In this document: positions 1 through 6,429 of the stretch, one piece after another
How the letters are laid out: every line of letters starts with the position of its first letter
Numbering within the stretch: the first letter of the stretch is position 1
Source: an uncultured bacterium
GTDB lineage: Bacteria; Bacillota; Clostridia; Lachnospirales; Lachnospiraceae
DNA length: 6,914 bases
Assembly: GCA_905215155.1 (NCBI GenBank)
Contig: CAJMPJ010000082.1
Span: forward strand, 1-6,914
Reading direction: 5' to 3'
The notes under the pieces: generated by a model
The model's database searches: none
Told to the model about the DNA's origin: nothing
What the model saw: only the letters and a program-made list of their open reading frames with translations
Position numbers and translations under genes: made by a program

Positions 1-56
1 GATTCATTTCTCTTAAAAAGAAACTCACCCATGTTCAACAGGCTAAAGCCCATAAC

Positions 57-102
57 AAAAAAGGAATTGCAGCCCAGCTTTACTGCCTGGCTGCAATTCC
101 TT
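57..102 (-). terminator. Rho-independent terminator after rhaD
   Basis: A perfect 14-bp stem is formed by 61-74 and 89-102. Inside it, 75-77 can pair with 83-85 after a 3-nt bulge, which closes a 5-nt loop. Read on the minus strand, the hairpin runs directly into a T run (62-57). It begins 5 nt past the rhaD stop codon, so it marks the end of the rhaBMAD transcript. On the plus strand the stem is followed by a mixed sequence, so termination is expected mainly for minus-strand transcription. Confidence 0.9.
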
Positions 103-107
103 CTCAT

Positions 108-935
108 TTATTTTTCATAAAGAAATTCTTCCGGTAACGTCACGTTGAAATCATGTGCCAGATCGCGGAAATTTCCTGGTGTGATGGTCTGCAGCTTATC
201 CGGTCTGATGGAAAGAACCTTTACAAGAATTTCAGCAGACTTTTCAATGGTATTCATCAGTCCGAAGGTCAAATCAAAGTCCTCCCCGGAGGCAAATAAA
301 CCGTGGTGCGCCCAGATTGCGGCATCGTATTTTTTCATAAGCTCACTGGTGGCAACGGCGATCTCACGTCCGCCGGGTACCATCCAGCCCACCACACCGA
401 TTCCGCCTGGGAATACGACCGGACACTCTGTGGCCATTTCCCATAATTCTCTGGTAAATACCTTATCCTCCAGAGGAAGAACAAAGGTAAGCGCAATGAT
501 ATTTGCCGGATGGCCATGATAAATGACTCTGTATGCTCCGCCGGTAGCTTCCTTCTTGACCTCGTGGTTCATTAAATGGGAGGGAAGCTCGCTGGTGGGA
601 CGTCCTCCCTTGCAAAGACCCCATAAGATTCTATAATGTTCGCCGCTTTCATCCACTTCAATGATGCAGGTGTTGGCTTCCGGATCAAGGGGCACATTGC
701 GGAAATACTTTCCGCTTCCTGTGACCATGAAAAACTCTCCGGAAAGCCCCTTCACGGTCGTACCAATGGGCTGCCAGGAATTGTCAAACTTCAGCTCCTC
801 TCTTACGGCTTCCACCTCTTCGGGTTTGATACGGTAGCTTAAATTGCCGCCGTTTCTTTCATGCCAGTTCTGTTTGAATCCATCATCACATAAGCGGATA
901 AAGCCTTTTACAAATTCTGCATCTAAAATTTTCAT
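108..935 (-). CDS. rhaD: Rhamnulose-1-phosphate aldolase
   Basis: RhaD is a cytoplasmic class II (zinc) aldolase that splits L-rhamnulose 1-phosphate into dihydroxyacetone phosphate and L-lactaldehyde, the last step of the core rhamnose pathway. The protein has 275 residues, close to the 274 of the Escherichia coli enzyme. The class II aldolase/adducin fold spans nearly the whole chain. Visible family marks are WHERNGGNLS (24-33), VTGSGKYFRN (71-80), SELPSH with catalytic Glu116, HGH giving zinc ligands His140 and His142, a Glu170 context (ATEC) and HHG giving the third ligand His211. These correspond to E. coli Glu117, His141, His143, Glu171 and His212, with an offset of one. An AAGGAG sequence lies 9 nt before the ATG. 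The gene follows rhaA by 13 bp and is last in the operon, just before a terminator. The function is secure. Confidence 0.97.
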   Translation of the reverse strand: MKILDAEFVKGFIRLCDDGFKQNWHERNGGNLSYRIKPEEVEAVREELKFDNSWQPIGTTVKGLSGEFFMVTGSGKYFRNVPLDPEANTCIIEVDESGEHYRILWGLCKGGRPTSELPSHLMNHEVKKEATGGAYRVIYHGHPANIIALTFVLPLEDKVFTRELWEMATECPVVFPGGIGVVGWMVPGGREIAVATSELMKKYDAAIWAHHGLFASGEDFDLTFGLMNTIEKSAEILVKVLSIRPDKLQTITPGNFRDLAHDFNVTLPEEFLYEK

Positions 936-948
936 GTCTATTTTCTCC

Positions 949-2199
949 TTATTTCCGGTTTAACAGTACTTCTTTTTCATAGCTGAGAATCTCTTTAAAC
1001 CAGTCTTCTTTTGCAGGTACTCCATTCAGCTCACAGAAGTAATTCCATACATCGCCGATGGGGTAAAGTTTTAATTCTTCCTGGAGCATCATCTGCTCCG
1101 TAAACCTGCGGGAGGCCTGCAGCTGTGCCAGCGTTTCATTTGGAAGGAGGAGGGCATTCAAAAGTGCCTTCTGCATGTTGCGCATCCCTACCACCCATGC
1201 GCTCAAACGGTTGATGCTTGCATCAAAGAAGTCAAGGGCCAAAAGAACACGGTCCGCACCCCCGCGGATGATTTCTTTGGCGATCTCCTTTGTTTCATCA
1301 TCCAATAATACCACATGGTCACTGTCCCAGCGGACCGGTCTTGTTACGTGAAGCGCTACTTGATCAAAGAATAAAAGCATGGAAGAGATCTTATCCGATA
1401 CCACTTCCGTTGGATGGTAATGACCGCTGTCTAAAAGGCAGAGAATATCATTCTTGGACGCATAGTTCATATAGAACTCATGGGAACCAACGGTACAGCT
1501 TTCCACTCCGATACCAAATACTTTTGATTCTACCGCAACCAGTACTTTTGTTTTATCATAATCCATGGAAAGAATCTGATCAAGAGAATCTTTCAAACGT
1601 GCTCTTGGGGAAGTGCGGTCAGCCGGAATATCTTTAAAGCCATCCGGAATCCAGATATTCATGGTGCATGGTGTTCCCTGCTCCTTTGCAAAATATTCCG
1701 AAATACGGATGCATGCTTTTACATGGTCGATCCAGAAGCTGCGGATCTCCGGGATCTCACTTGATAGGGTGGCATTTTCTGCCTTTTGGTGAGAGAATAA
1801 GGTAGGGTTAAAATCAATGCCGATGCCTCTCTCTTTCGCAAATTCCACCCATTTTGCAAAATGCTTCGGTTCCAGTTTGTCTCTGTCCACCCACTCCCCT
1901 TCTTCAAAGACAGCATAGCTTGCATGAAGGTTGATCCGGTGTTTTCCAGGGATGAGACTTAATGCCTTATCAATATCCGCCATCAGCTCCTCCGGATTTC
2001 TTGCGCGGCCCGGATAATTGCCGGTAGCCTGGATTCCCCCGGATAAAGCACCTGCCCCGTCAAATCCGATGACATCGTCTCCCTGCCAGCAATGCATGGA
2101 AATGGGGATCTTTTTCAATGCTTCCAGTGCAGCATCAGTATCTACGCCAATGGCCTTATATACTTCCTTTGCGGATTCATATCTTTCTTTTACTGTCAT
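949..2199 (-). CDS. rhaA: L-rhamnose isomerase
   Basis: RhaA interconverts L-rhamnose and L-rhamnulose, the first committed step, using divalent metal in a TIM-barrel fold. The 416-residue length matches the family (419 in E. coli). Conserved segments are CWQGDD (37-42), the glycine-rich AGALSGG (49-55), a [11 protein letters not shown] strand (127-137), AVESKVFG with Glu224 (222-229), [11 protein letters not shown] (256-266) and RWDSDHV (290-296). His260, Asp292 and Asp294 sit at the spacing expected for the metal ligands, with a constant offset of two from the E. coli numbering as I recall it. The ATG is preceded by AAGGAG at a spacing of 11 nt. It lies 24 bp after rhaM and 13 bp before rhaD, so the four genes are almost certainly co-transcribed. 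I see no truncation or missing key residue. Confidence 0.97.
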   Translation of the reverse strand: MTVKERYESAKEVYKAIGVDTDAALEALKKIPISMHCWQGDDVIGFDGAGALSGGIQATGNYPGRARNPEELMADIDKALSLIPGKHRINLHASYAVFEEGEWVDRDKLEPKHFAKWVEFAKERGIGIDFNPTLFSHQKAENATLSSEIPEIRSFWIDHVKACIRISEYFAKEQGTPCTMNIWIPDGFKDIPADRTSPRARLKDSLDQILSMDYDKTKVLVAVESKVFGIGVESCTVGSHEFYMNYASKNDILCLLDSGHYHPTEVVSDKISSMLLFFDQVALHVTRPVRWDSDHVVLLDDETKEIAKEIIRGGADRVLLALDFFDASINRLSAWVVGMRNMQKALLNALLLPNETLAQLQASRRFTEQMMLQEELKLYPIGDVWNYFCELNGVPAKEDWFKEILSYEKEVLLNRK

Positions 2200-2223
2200 G
2201 ATTTTCTCTTCTCCTTTTTTTGA

Positions 2224-2538
2224 TTAATCTAAATGAAATACCGGTTTCAGTCCGTCAGAAACAGGGCTGTTATCCGGGTTGGTTCTCATAATATCCGCCA
2301 TAAAATCCCACCATTTACGGTTGACCGGTGTGTCCGCTGACTCCGCCCACCGTTCTTCATCCTCAATCTCTATGTATCCGTAAAGCACATTGGTCTCTTC
2401 GTCTAAAAAAATGGAATAGTTATGACCGCCGTACTGATGGATCATCTCCTTCATCTCCGGCCAGAGCATGTTATGTCTCTTTTCATATTCTTCTGCCATT
2501 CCTTCGTTTAAGTACATTTTAAATGATTTTCTAATCAC
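2224..2538 (-). CDS. rhaM: L-rhamnose mutarotase
   Basis: RhaM speeds interconversion of the alpha and beta anomers of L-rhamnose so that the isomerase receives its preferred form. It is a small dimeric ferredoxin-like (dimeric alpha/beta barrel) cytoplasmic enzyme. The 104 residues align without gaps, from memory, with E. coli RhaM, which is also 104 residues. The catalytic His22 is present in EKRHN (19-23), and the HNY (39-41), EERW (61-64), RKWW (74-77) and NPDNSPVS (87-94) segments are all conserved. The start is GTG, chosen because GGAGGG lies 6 nt upstream and the N-terminus MIRKSFKM matches the family; the later ATG (Met8) would cut into the first strand. It is 17 bp after rhaB and 24 bp before rhaA. 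Confidence 0.97.
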   Translation of the reverse strand: MIRKSFKMYLNEGMAEEYEKRHNMLWPEMKEMIHQYGGHNYSIFLDEETNVLYGYIEIEDEERWAESADTPVNRKWWDFMADIMRTNPDNSPVSDGLKPVFHLD

Positions 2539-2544
2539 AGGATT

Positions 2545-2550
2545 CCCTCC
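2545..2550 (-). promoter_or_regulatory. Ribosome binding site of rhaM
   Basis: GGAGGG on the minus strand, 6 nt before the GTG at 2538-2536. It decides the GTG start over the in-frame ATG seven codons later, which has no such site. Confidence 0.8.
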
Positions 2551-2555
2551 GCTTC

Positions 2556-3995
2556 TTATAAGATTTCCTTCGGCTTATATTCCTTTACGGCAAAAGACCG
2601 GTAAACAGCTTCTCTTGCCTGTTTTAAACCGTCAAATTCATGAAATGCCAGCATCTGCGCCAGCAGATTTCCGATGGCAGTCGCCTCTCCCGGTCCTGCA
2701 TATACGGTCCTGCCGGTACGGTCTGCAGTCAGCTGGTTTAAATATTCTGCATTGGAACCTCCGCCCACCACATGAATGGCTGGATAGGTCTTTCCGGTTA
2801 TGGATTCCAGCTCCTTTATGGTATCGCCGTAGCAGGCAGCCAGACTGTTATAAATCACAGCAGCGATTTCTCCCGGTGTTTGGGGTACCTGCATCTGCCC
2901 GTTTTTGCAGAAGTCCTTTACGGCCCTAATCATGCTGTCCGGCGCTAAAAATACGCTGTCATTGCAGTCCACAAGGGATTTGATGTTTTCTTTGGAAGCC
3001 ATTTGGCATAGCTCTGCAAAGGAATACTTCTCTCCTTTCTCAGCCAGTTCTTTTCTTACGGACTGGATCATCCACAGCCCCATAATGTTCTTTAAATAAC
3101 GGTAACGGTGTTCGTATCCGCCTTCGTTTGTAAAATTCGCTTCCATACTCTTTAACGAACAGTCTGCCTTTAAAAGCTCGGTCCCCATTAAGGACCAGGT
3201 TCCTGAACTGATATATAAAATATCCTTCATGGAATCCGGATCACCGGGAACCACCGGAACTGCCATGACCGCGGAGCCGGTATCGTGGGTGGCGGGAAGA
3301 ATCACCTGACAGGAAAAGCCTGTTTCTTCACGGATTTGTTCGGACAGCTCTCCCACCACAGTTCCTGGCATGGAAAGCGGGCCAAACAGCTTTTTAGGAA
3401 AGCCAAGTGATTCAATCAGCTCATAATCCCAGCTTCCCGTTTCAGGGCTTACCAGCTGAGTGGTGGTGGCATTGGTATACTCCTGTTTTTTCACTCCGGT
3501 CAGCAGAAAGTGGAAATAATCCGGAATCATCAAAAAGGATTCTGCGTGGATAAGATGGTCCGGATTCTTTTCTTTTACCGCCATAAGCTGGTAGATGGTG
3601 TTAAATATCTGCTTTTGAATCCCGGTTCTTTGATATAGATCCTTGAGTGAAATGGTATGATAGACAAGCTCATCCATTCCCTTTGTCCGGTCGTCCCGGT
3701 AGCCCGCCGCATTTCCTAACATCCGGTCTTCCCTGTCCAAAAGAACGTAATCCACGGCCCAGGTATCAATGCCCATACTGACTGGGATCTTTCCCATCTT
3801 TTTGCAAACCTTCATGCCTTCTTTGATTTCTCCAAATAAGGATTCCACATCCCAGCATAGCTGATTCCCGATCCGTTTCATCCCATTTTCAAAACGGTAA
3901 ATCTCTTCTAAATGAATCTTTCCGTCCTTGACTGTACCAAGAATATGACGTCCGCTGGAAGCACCGATATCAACAGCAAGATAGTATTTCTCCAT
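2556..3995 (-). CDS. rhaB: Rhamnulokinase
   Basis: RhaB phosphorylates L-rhamnulose at O1 with ATP, trapping the sugar and making the aldolase substrate. It is an FGGY-family carbohydrate kinase with two ASKHA-fold domains. The 479 residues are in the normal range. Visible motifs are the N-terminal phosphate loop DIGASSGR (9-16), GIDTWAVDY (75-83), YRDDRT (99-104), the catalytic base Asp238 in THDTGSA (236-242), SSGTWS (263-268), and the C-terminal ATP site VVGGGSNAEYLNQL (409-422). The start is the second of two in-frame ATGs: the first (4010) lies upstream of the GGGAGGGG site, whereas the chosen one is 5 nt after it and gives the usual MEKYYLAVDIG start. It is the first gene of the rha operon, 52 nt downstream of the stem of a terminator that insulates it from the small upstream gene, so it must have its own promoter. 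Confidence 0.97.
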   Translation of the reverse strand: MEKYYLAVDIGASSGRHILGTVKDGKIHLEEIYRFENGMKRIGNQLCWDVESLFGEIKEGMKVCKKMGKIPVSMGIDTWAVDYVLLDREDRMLGNAAGYRDDRTKGMDELVYHTISLKDLYQRTGIQKQIFNTIYQLMAVKEKNPDHLIHAESFLMIPDYFHFLLTGVKKQEYTNATTTQLVSPETGSWDYELIESLGFPKKLFGPLSMPGTVVGELSEQIREETGFSCQVILPATHDTGSAVMAVPVVPGDPDSMKDILYISSGTWSLMGTELLKADCSLKSMEANFTNEGGYEHRYRYLKNIMGLWMIQSVRKELAEKGEKYSFAELCQMASKENIKSLVDCNDSVFLAPDSMIRAVKDFCKNGQMQVPQTPGEIAAVIYNSLAACYGDTIKELESITGKTYPAIHVVGGGSNAEYLNQLTADRTGRTVYAGPGEATAIGNLLAQMLAFHEFDGLKQAREAVYRSFAVKEYKPKEIL

Positions 3996-4000
3996 GCGTT

Positions 4001-4008
4001 CCCCTCCC
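4001..4008 (-). promoter_or_regulatory. Ribosome binding site of rhaB
   Basis: GGGAGGGG on the minus strand, 5 nt before the ATG at 3995. It overlaps the codons just after the upstream in-frame ATG at 4010, so that longer start is unlikely. Confidence 0.85.
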
Positions 4009-4019
4009 ATGTTTTTCTG

Positions 4020-4053
4020 ATTCTATCATAATTCATTTTTATACAAAAAATAA
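4020..4053 (-). promoter_or_regulatory. Candidate rha operon promoter
   Basis: Only 52 nt separate the terminator stem from the rhaB start, so the promoter must lie here or overlap the hairpin. On the minus strand TATGAT (4030-4025) overlaps a second -10-like hexamer, TAGAAT (4025-4020). With a 17-nt spacer from TATGAT, the -35 position falls on TTATTT (4053-4048), a poor match to TTGACA that lies in the base of the terminator stem. A weak -35 would fit a promoter that needs an activator such as the nearby AraC protein. This is inferred from sequence alone; in AT-rich DNA such matches are common. Confidence 0.4.
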
Positions 4054-4086
4054 GGACGCTGTTTATTTAAAACAGCGTCCTTATTT
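4045..4086 (-). terminator. Strong hairpin terminator before rhaB
   Basis: A perfect 17-bp inverted repeat, 4048-4064 with 4070-4086, has a 5-nt loop. On the minus strand it ends in six T residues (4050-4045), so it stops transcripts coming from the small coiled-coil gene (stop at 4109) and separates them from rhaB. In the plus direction the arm is followed by a mixed sequence, so it looks one-directional. The core of each arm is GGACGCTG or its complement, flanked by A/T. Because it abuts the presumed rhaB promoter it could also bind a protein as DNA; see findings. Confidence 0.88.
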
Positions 4087-4108
4087 GCACTTTCTTTATA
4101 CTTTTGTC

Positions 4109-4351
4109 CTATTGTTCTAACTCCGGTTTTGAAGAAATCAGCAGTTCTTTTAAATCCATGATCGACATCTCATGCTCGTCCAAAATCGTTGATACCTCTT
4201 TAAATTGTTCCAATTTTATTTTATCCTGAATGGCTTTTTCTTTTTCTTCTAATGTAACGAGGCAATCCTTGTATTGTTTGATGGATTCCCGCACCTCTTT
4301 TAACTCTTCTTCCAGTTTTTGAAGCGGTGTTTTTCTTACTCCTCTTGGCAT
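4109..4351 (-). CDS. Small coiled-coil protein, unknown function
   Basis: This is an 80-residue soluble protein with no signal peptide or membrane segment. The basic N-terminus MPRGVRKTP is followed by a long helix with a regular heptad pattern of hydrophobic residues: Leu10, Leu13, Leu17, Val20, Ile24, Tyr27, Leu31, Leu34, then Ile41 and Ile45. A short C-terminal helix is MSIMDLKELL (62-71). I recall similar short proteins starting MPRGVRKT in Clostridia without a known role, but this is memory, not a search. The frame is open further upstream to 4462, but the ATG at 4351 is chosen because AAAGGAG sits 9 nt before it and the extension reads as AT-rich noise. It lies 217 bp after the AraC gene and has its own terminator downstream. 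It may be cytoplasmic and oligomeric; a role in rhamnose use is not shown. Confidence 0.75.
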   Translation of the reverse strand: MPRGVRKTPLQKLEEELKEVRESIKQYKDCLVTLEEKEKAIQDKIKLEQFKEVSTILDEHEMSIMDLKELLISSKPELEQ

Positions 4352-4360
4352 ATCGGTTCT

Positions 4361-4367
4361 CTCCTTT
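4361..4367 (-). promoter_or_regulatory. Ribosome binding site of the coiled-coil gene
   Basis: AAAGGAG on the minus strand, 9 nt before the ATG at 4351. It fixes the 80-residue start over the 117-residue extension that begins at 4462. Confidence 0.8.
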
Positions 4368-4392
4368 TCAGAAATTATTATGCAACCATATA

Positions 4393-4568
4393 TTACCAAG
4401 TATATGCACTTAAAATTTCTTTTATTACTTTTGGACTCTGTTTTAATCCTGTTTCTTCTCAAACTTTTGCACTGTTTGGAAATAGGATAACCACATTAAA
4501 ATCCTTTTTTTCTATGCTTTTGATTGCTGCGTAAATCCATTTCATTTCTTTTCGGACACCGGATTTAT
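4393..4568 (-). other. AT-rich spacer with possible decayed short frame
   Basis: The AT-rich spacer between the AraC stop and the small coiled-coil gene spans 4352-4568. On the minus strand one frame can be read from an ATG at 4545 for 28 codons to a TGA (4461-4459), then continues in the same frame for 21 more codons to a TAA (4395-4393). The first part reads MKWIYAAIKSIEKKDF and onward; the second begins EETGLKQSPKVIKE. There is no convincing ribosome binding site before the ATG. This could be a decayed gene end or simply chance in A-rich DNA; I do not recognise it. No clear terminator for the AraC gene and no convincing promoter could be picked here. Confidence 0.2.
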
Positions 4569-5561
4569 TTACTTATTTTTATGTTCCGCCAAACCGGAAG
4601 TTTTATTTTTTTCCCTGTATTCTTTTGGGGACATGTTGTAATAGCTTCGGAATATCCGGTGAAAATAACTGGTATTGTCATACCCCACTGCAAGGGATAT
4701 ATCGGTTACGGAAAGTCTGGTATTTAATAGAAGAAAGGAGGCTTGATTCAAACGTTTGATTTGTAAAAGCTCCTTATAAGTTCTTCCCGTCAGTCTCTTT
4801 ATCGTCCGGCTCAGCCAGTAAATATTATAATTCAACCGCTCTGCCAACTCGGTCAATTCTCCTTCTTTATAATTCTCATCAATAAACTTTAAGACCTGGA
4901 ATATAAGCTTTTGCTCAAAGCCTTCTCTGGTATGGCTGATCTTATCGGTATAATGCATGAGCTGAAGAAATAAAAGTCCCATGGTGACCTGATTAATGCT
5001 TCTTTTATTGGGCTGGTCATACAATAGGGTCCAGACCATATTTTCCACCAGATTCTGCACCGGAAGCACATCAGCTACTTTAAAATGAAGGTAACTGGCG
5101 TATCGGGGATTAAAGCAAAGACAGCCTACAAGAAAATCCCGCAAAAGATTTTCTTCCTCTCCCATCATTTCAAACGCAGTGTCAAAAAACTCCGGTAGAA
5201 TGATGAAATTAACGGCAATATCACCTTCTCCCGCCGGTAATATCTCCTGGGTGGCATGCTGATTCAAAAACAGCAGTTCCCCGGTTTTTAAAACCACCTT
5301 TTCCCCGTCAATCCTATGGGTAGTCTCACCTTTGCACATATAGATCACTTCTATATAGTTATGTTTGTGCCTTGGAAAATGAACAAATCTGGTATGGGGC
5401 CTGATGCGGATCATCTTTCCGTGTTCCAGCATCTTTTTGCTGTCGATCACCAGCTCCCGGCCCTCGGTATAACGCTTCCGGTCAATCTCTGTCCGTCCGT
5501 TTATGATTTCCCGCTCTTCATCCGTAATGACGCCCAAACGATTTATGATTTCCTGATCCAC
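4569..5561 (-). CDS. AraC-family transcriptional regulator, likely rhamnose-responsive
   Basis: This is a 330-residue DNA-binding regulator. An N-terminal extension (1-50) precedes a cupin-like sensor domain (about 53-120), which carries FPRHKHNYIEVIYMCKGE (62-79) and the turn GELLFLNQ (94-101) typical of sugar-responsive AraC proteins. The C-terminal AraC/XylS domain (about 222-316) has two helix-turn-helix units: LTELAERLNYNIYWLSRTIK (236-255), and the second unit with ISLAVGYDNTSYFHRIFRSY (288-307) followed by MSPKEYR. The start is GTG with AAGGAGG 9 nt upstream. It follows the MORN gene by 22 bp and may share its transcript. The rha operon begins about 570 bp downstream in the same direction, so it is the best candidate activator of rhaBMAD. 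Effector and target are inferred from position only; it could instead control distant genes. Confidence 0.88.
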   Translation of the reverse strand: MDQEIINRLGVITDEEREIINGRTEIDRKRYTEGRELVIDSKKMLEHGKMIRIRPHTRFVHFPRHKHNYIEVIYMCKGETTHRIDGEKVVLKTGELLFLNQHATQEILPAGEGDIAVNFIILPEFFDTAFEMMGEEENLLRDFLVGCLCFNPRYASYLHFKVADVLPVQNLVENMVWTLLYDQPNKRSINQVTMGLLFLQLMHYTDKISHTREGFEQKLIFQVLKFIDENYKEGELTELAERLNYNIYWLSRTIKRLTGRTYKELLQIKRLNQASFLLLNTRLSVTDISLAVGYDNTSYFHRIFRSYYNMSPKEYREKNKTSGLAEHKNK

Positions 5562-5570
5562 CCCTCAAAG

Positions 5571-5577
5571 CCTCCTT
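5571..5577 (-). promoter_or_regulatory. Ribosome binding site of the AraC gene
   Basis: AAGGAGG on the minus strand, 9 nt before the GTG at 5561-5559. It lies in the 22-bp gap after the MORN gene stop and supports GTG as the start. Confidence 0.75.
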
Positions 5578-5583
5578 TTCCTT

Positions 5584-6429
5584 CTAATCATACTCGATAA
5601 AATTCTTCCATCGGTCTTCCTGCAAATCTGCTTCGCTTAAAGTATAGGCATGGTTTTTTTCATCGTTTGCCATCAGTTTATAGGTTGTTGTTCCAAAACT
5701 GTCCGCCCCCTTGATCCACCGGTCATCCAAAACGATTCGTCCATCCTCCGCCAAAAACTTCCACACCGCCTTTTCTCCCGCTGCATTGGTACTGGTATAT
5801 GTGACCTCTCCCTCCATACGGTTATCTTTAAAAACGCCTTCTTTTGCGCTGAGTTTGTTGATCTCTTCTCCAACGCCATCGTAGTAATTATAACCGGTGG
5901 CTCCGTTTCCGTTCATCTTTCCATTGGCCCAGGTCCCGTAGGAATAATCATACCGTTTCCCCTCTTCCAGGGAAATCACCTGCAAAGCCGTACACGTTCC
6001 GTTGGGAACTCCGTCTTTGAACTCACCGTAAAAAACAGTGGAAGTCTTTAGAAATACCAGCCCCCGGTCAGCGGTCAGTTCCGTTCTCATCACGGTCCCG
6101 TCGTACATACAGGGAAATTCCTTCCACGGAATGTCATATTCATCTAAGAGTCTGGCTGCTCCCTCCAAGTCTCCGCTGTCAAACCGTTTGATCAGGCTGT
6201 TTAAAAATTCCTTATCCTCTGAGGTAAGGGTAATTTCCGTATCCGGTTCTTTTTGGGATGGTTCAGCCACCATCGCTTCCGTGGACGGGGACTTTGCTTC
6301 TTTTTCCGTTCTCCAATTCCCAACGGTTTTTCCATAGCCAATTAAACATAATAAAAGTGCGATCAGTCCGGCGGCTATCCCTACCCGATGAATATTCTGT
6401 TTTTTAATCCCTGTTTCATCCTTATTCAC
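5584..6429 (-). CDS. Membrane-anchored MORN-repeat protein
   Basis: This 281-residue protein has a short cytoplasmic N-terminus, one hydrophobic segment (about 15-33, rich in Leu, Ile and Ala) and a polar Ser/Glu/Pro linker (41-68). A helical stretch (69-105) follows, then a beta-rich C-terminal part. The latter contains three MORN-like motifs: FYGEFKDGVPNGT (133-145), SYGTWANGKMNGNG (163-176) and EGVFKDNRMEGEV (197-209). By the usual topology rule this part would lie outside the membrane. There is no lipobox cysteine. In bacteria MORN proteins of this kind have mostly unknown roles; binding to membranes, envelope or partner proteins is possible. The GTG start is chosen because AAGGAGGGG lies 4 nt upstream. 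It overlaps the MocR stop by 8 nt, which suggests translational coupling. The frame is open further upstream (ATGs at 6480 and 6450), but these lack a well-placed site. Confidence 0.78.
   Translation of the reverse strand: MNKDETGIKKQNIHRVGIAAGLIALLLCLIGYGKTVGNWRTEKEAKSPSTEAMVAEPSQKEPDTEITLTSEDKEFLNSLIKRFDSGDLEGAARLLDEYDIPWKEFPCMYDGTVMRTELTADRGLVFLKTSTVFYGEFKDGVPNGTCTALQVISLEEGKRYDYSYGTWANGKMNGNGATGYNYYDGVGEEINKLSAKEGVFKDNRMEGEVTYTSTNAAGEKAVWKFLAEDGRIVLDDRWIKGADSFGTTTYKLMANDEKNHAYTLSEADLQEDRWKNFIEYD

Noticed and set aside
41..50. Short palindrome GGCTAAAGCC
   Set aside because: A 4-bp stem with a 2-nt loop is too small to form a meaningful hairpin and is expected by chance.
1..53. Minus-strand ATGs at 53 and 32 with an open frame to the left edge
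   Set aside because: Neither has a ribosome binding site; the first lies beside the terminator T run. The frame is too short to judge, so no gene is claimed.
1..120. Plus-strand frame open from the left edge to a TAA at 118-120 (about 39 codons)
   Set aside because: It runs straight through the rhaD terminator hairpin and into the end of rhaD, gives no recognisable protein, and a stop-free run of this length is not rare.
145..519. 124-codon plus-strand open frame opposite rhaD
   Set aside because: It is antisense to a secure aldolase gene with all catalytic residues; no family is recognisable in the plus frame.
2468..2929. 153-codon plus-strand open frame opposite rhaB and rhaM
   Set aside because: It is antisense to two secure genes and its protein is low-complexity, rich in Arg, Pro and Ser, as expected from a shadow frame.
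3996..4108. Catabolite-repression (cre) site upstream of rhaB
   Set aside because: I looked for the usual cre pattern around a central CG and saw no acceptable match in this stretch.
4352..4462. Longer 117-residue version of the small coiled-coil protein
   Set aside because: The extra 37 residues come from AT-rich spacer, and the good ribosome site lies inside that stretch just before the ATG at 4351.
5650..6051. 133-codon plus-strand open frame opposite the MORN gene
   Set aside because: The minus-strand frame has clear MORN motifs, a membrane segment and a ribosome site; the plus frame has none of these.
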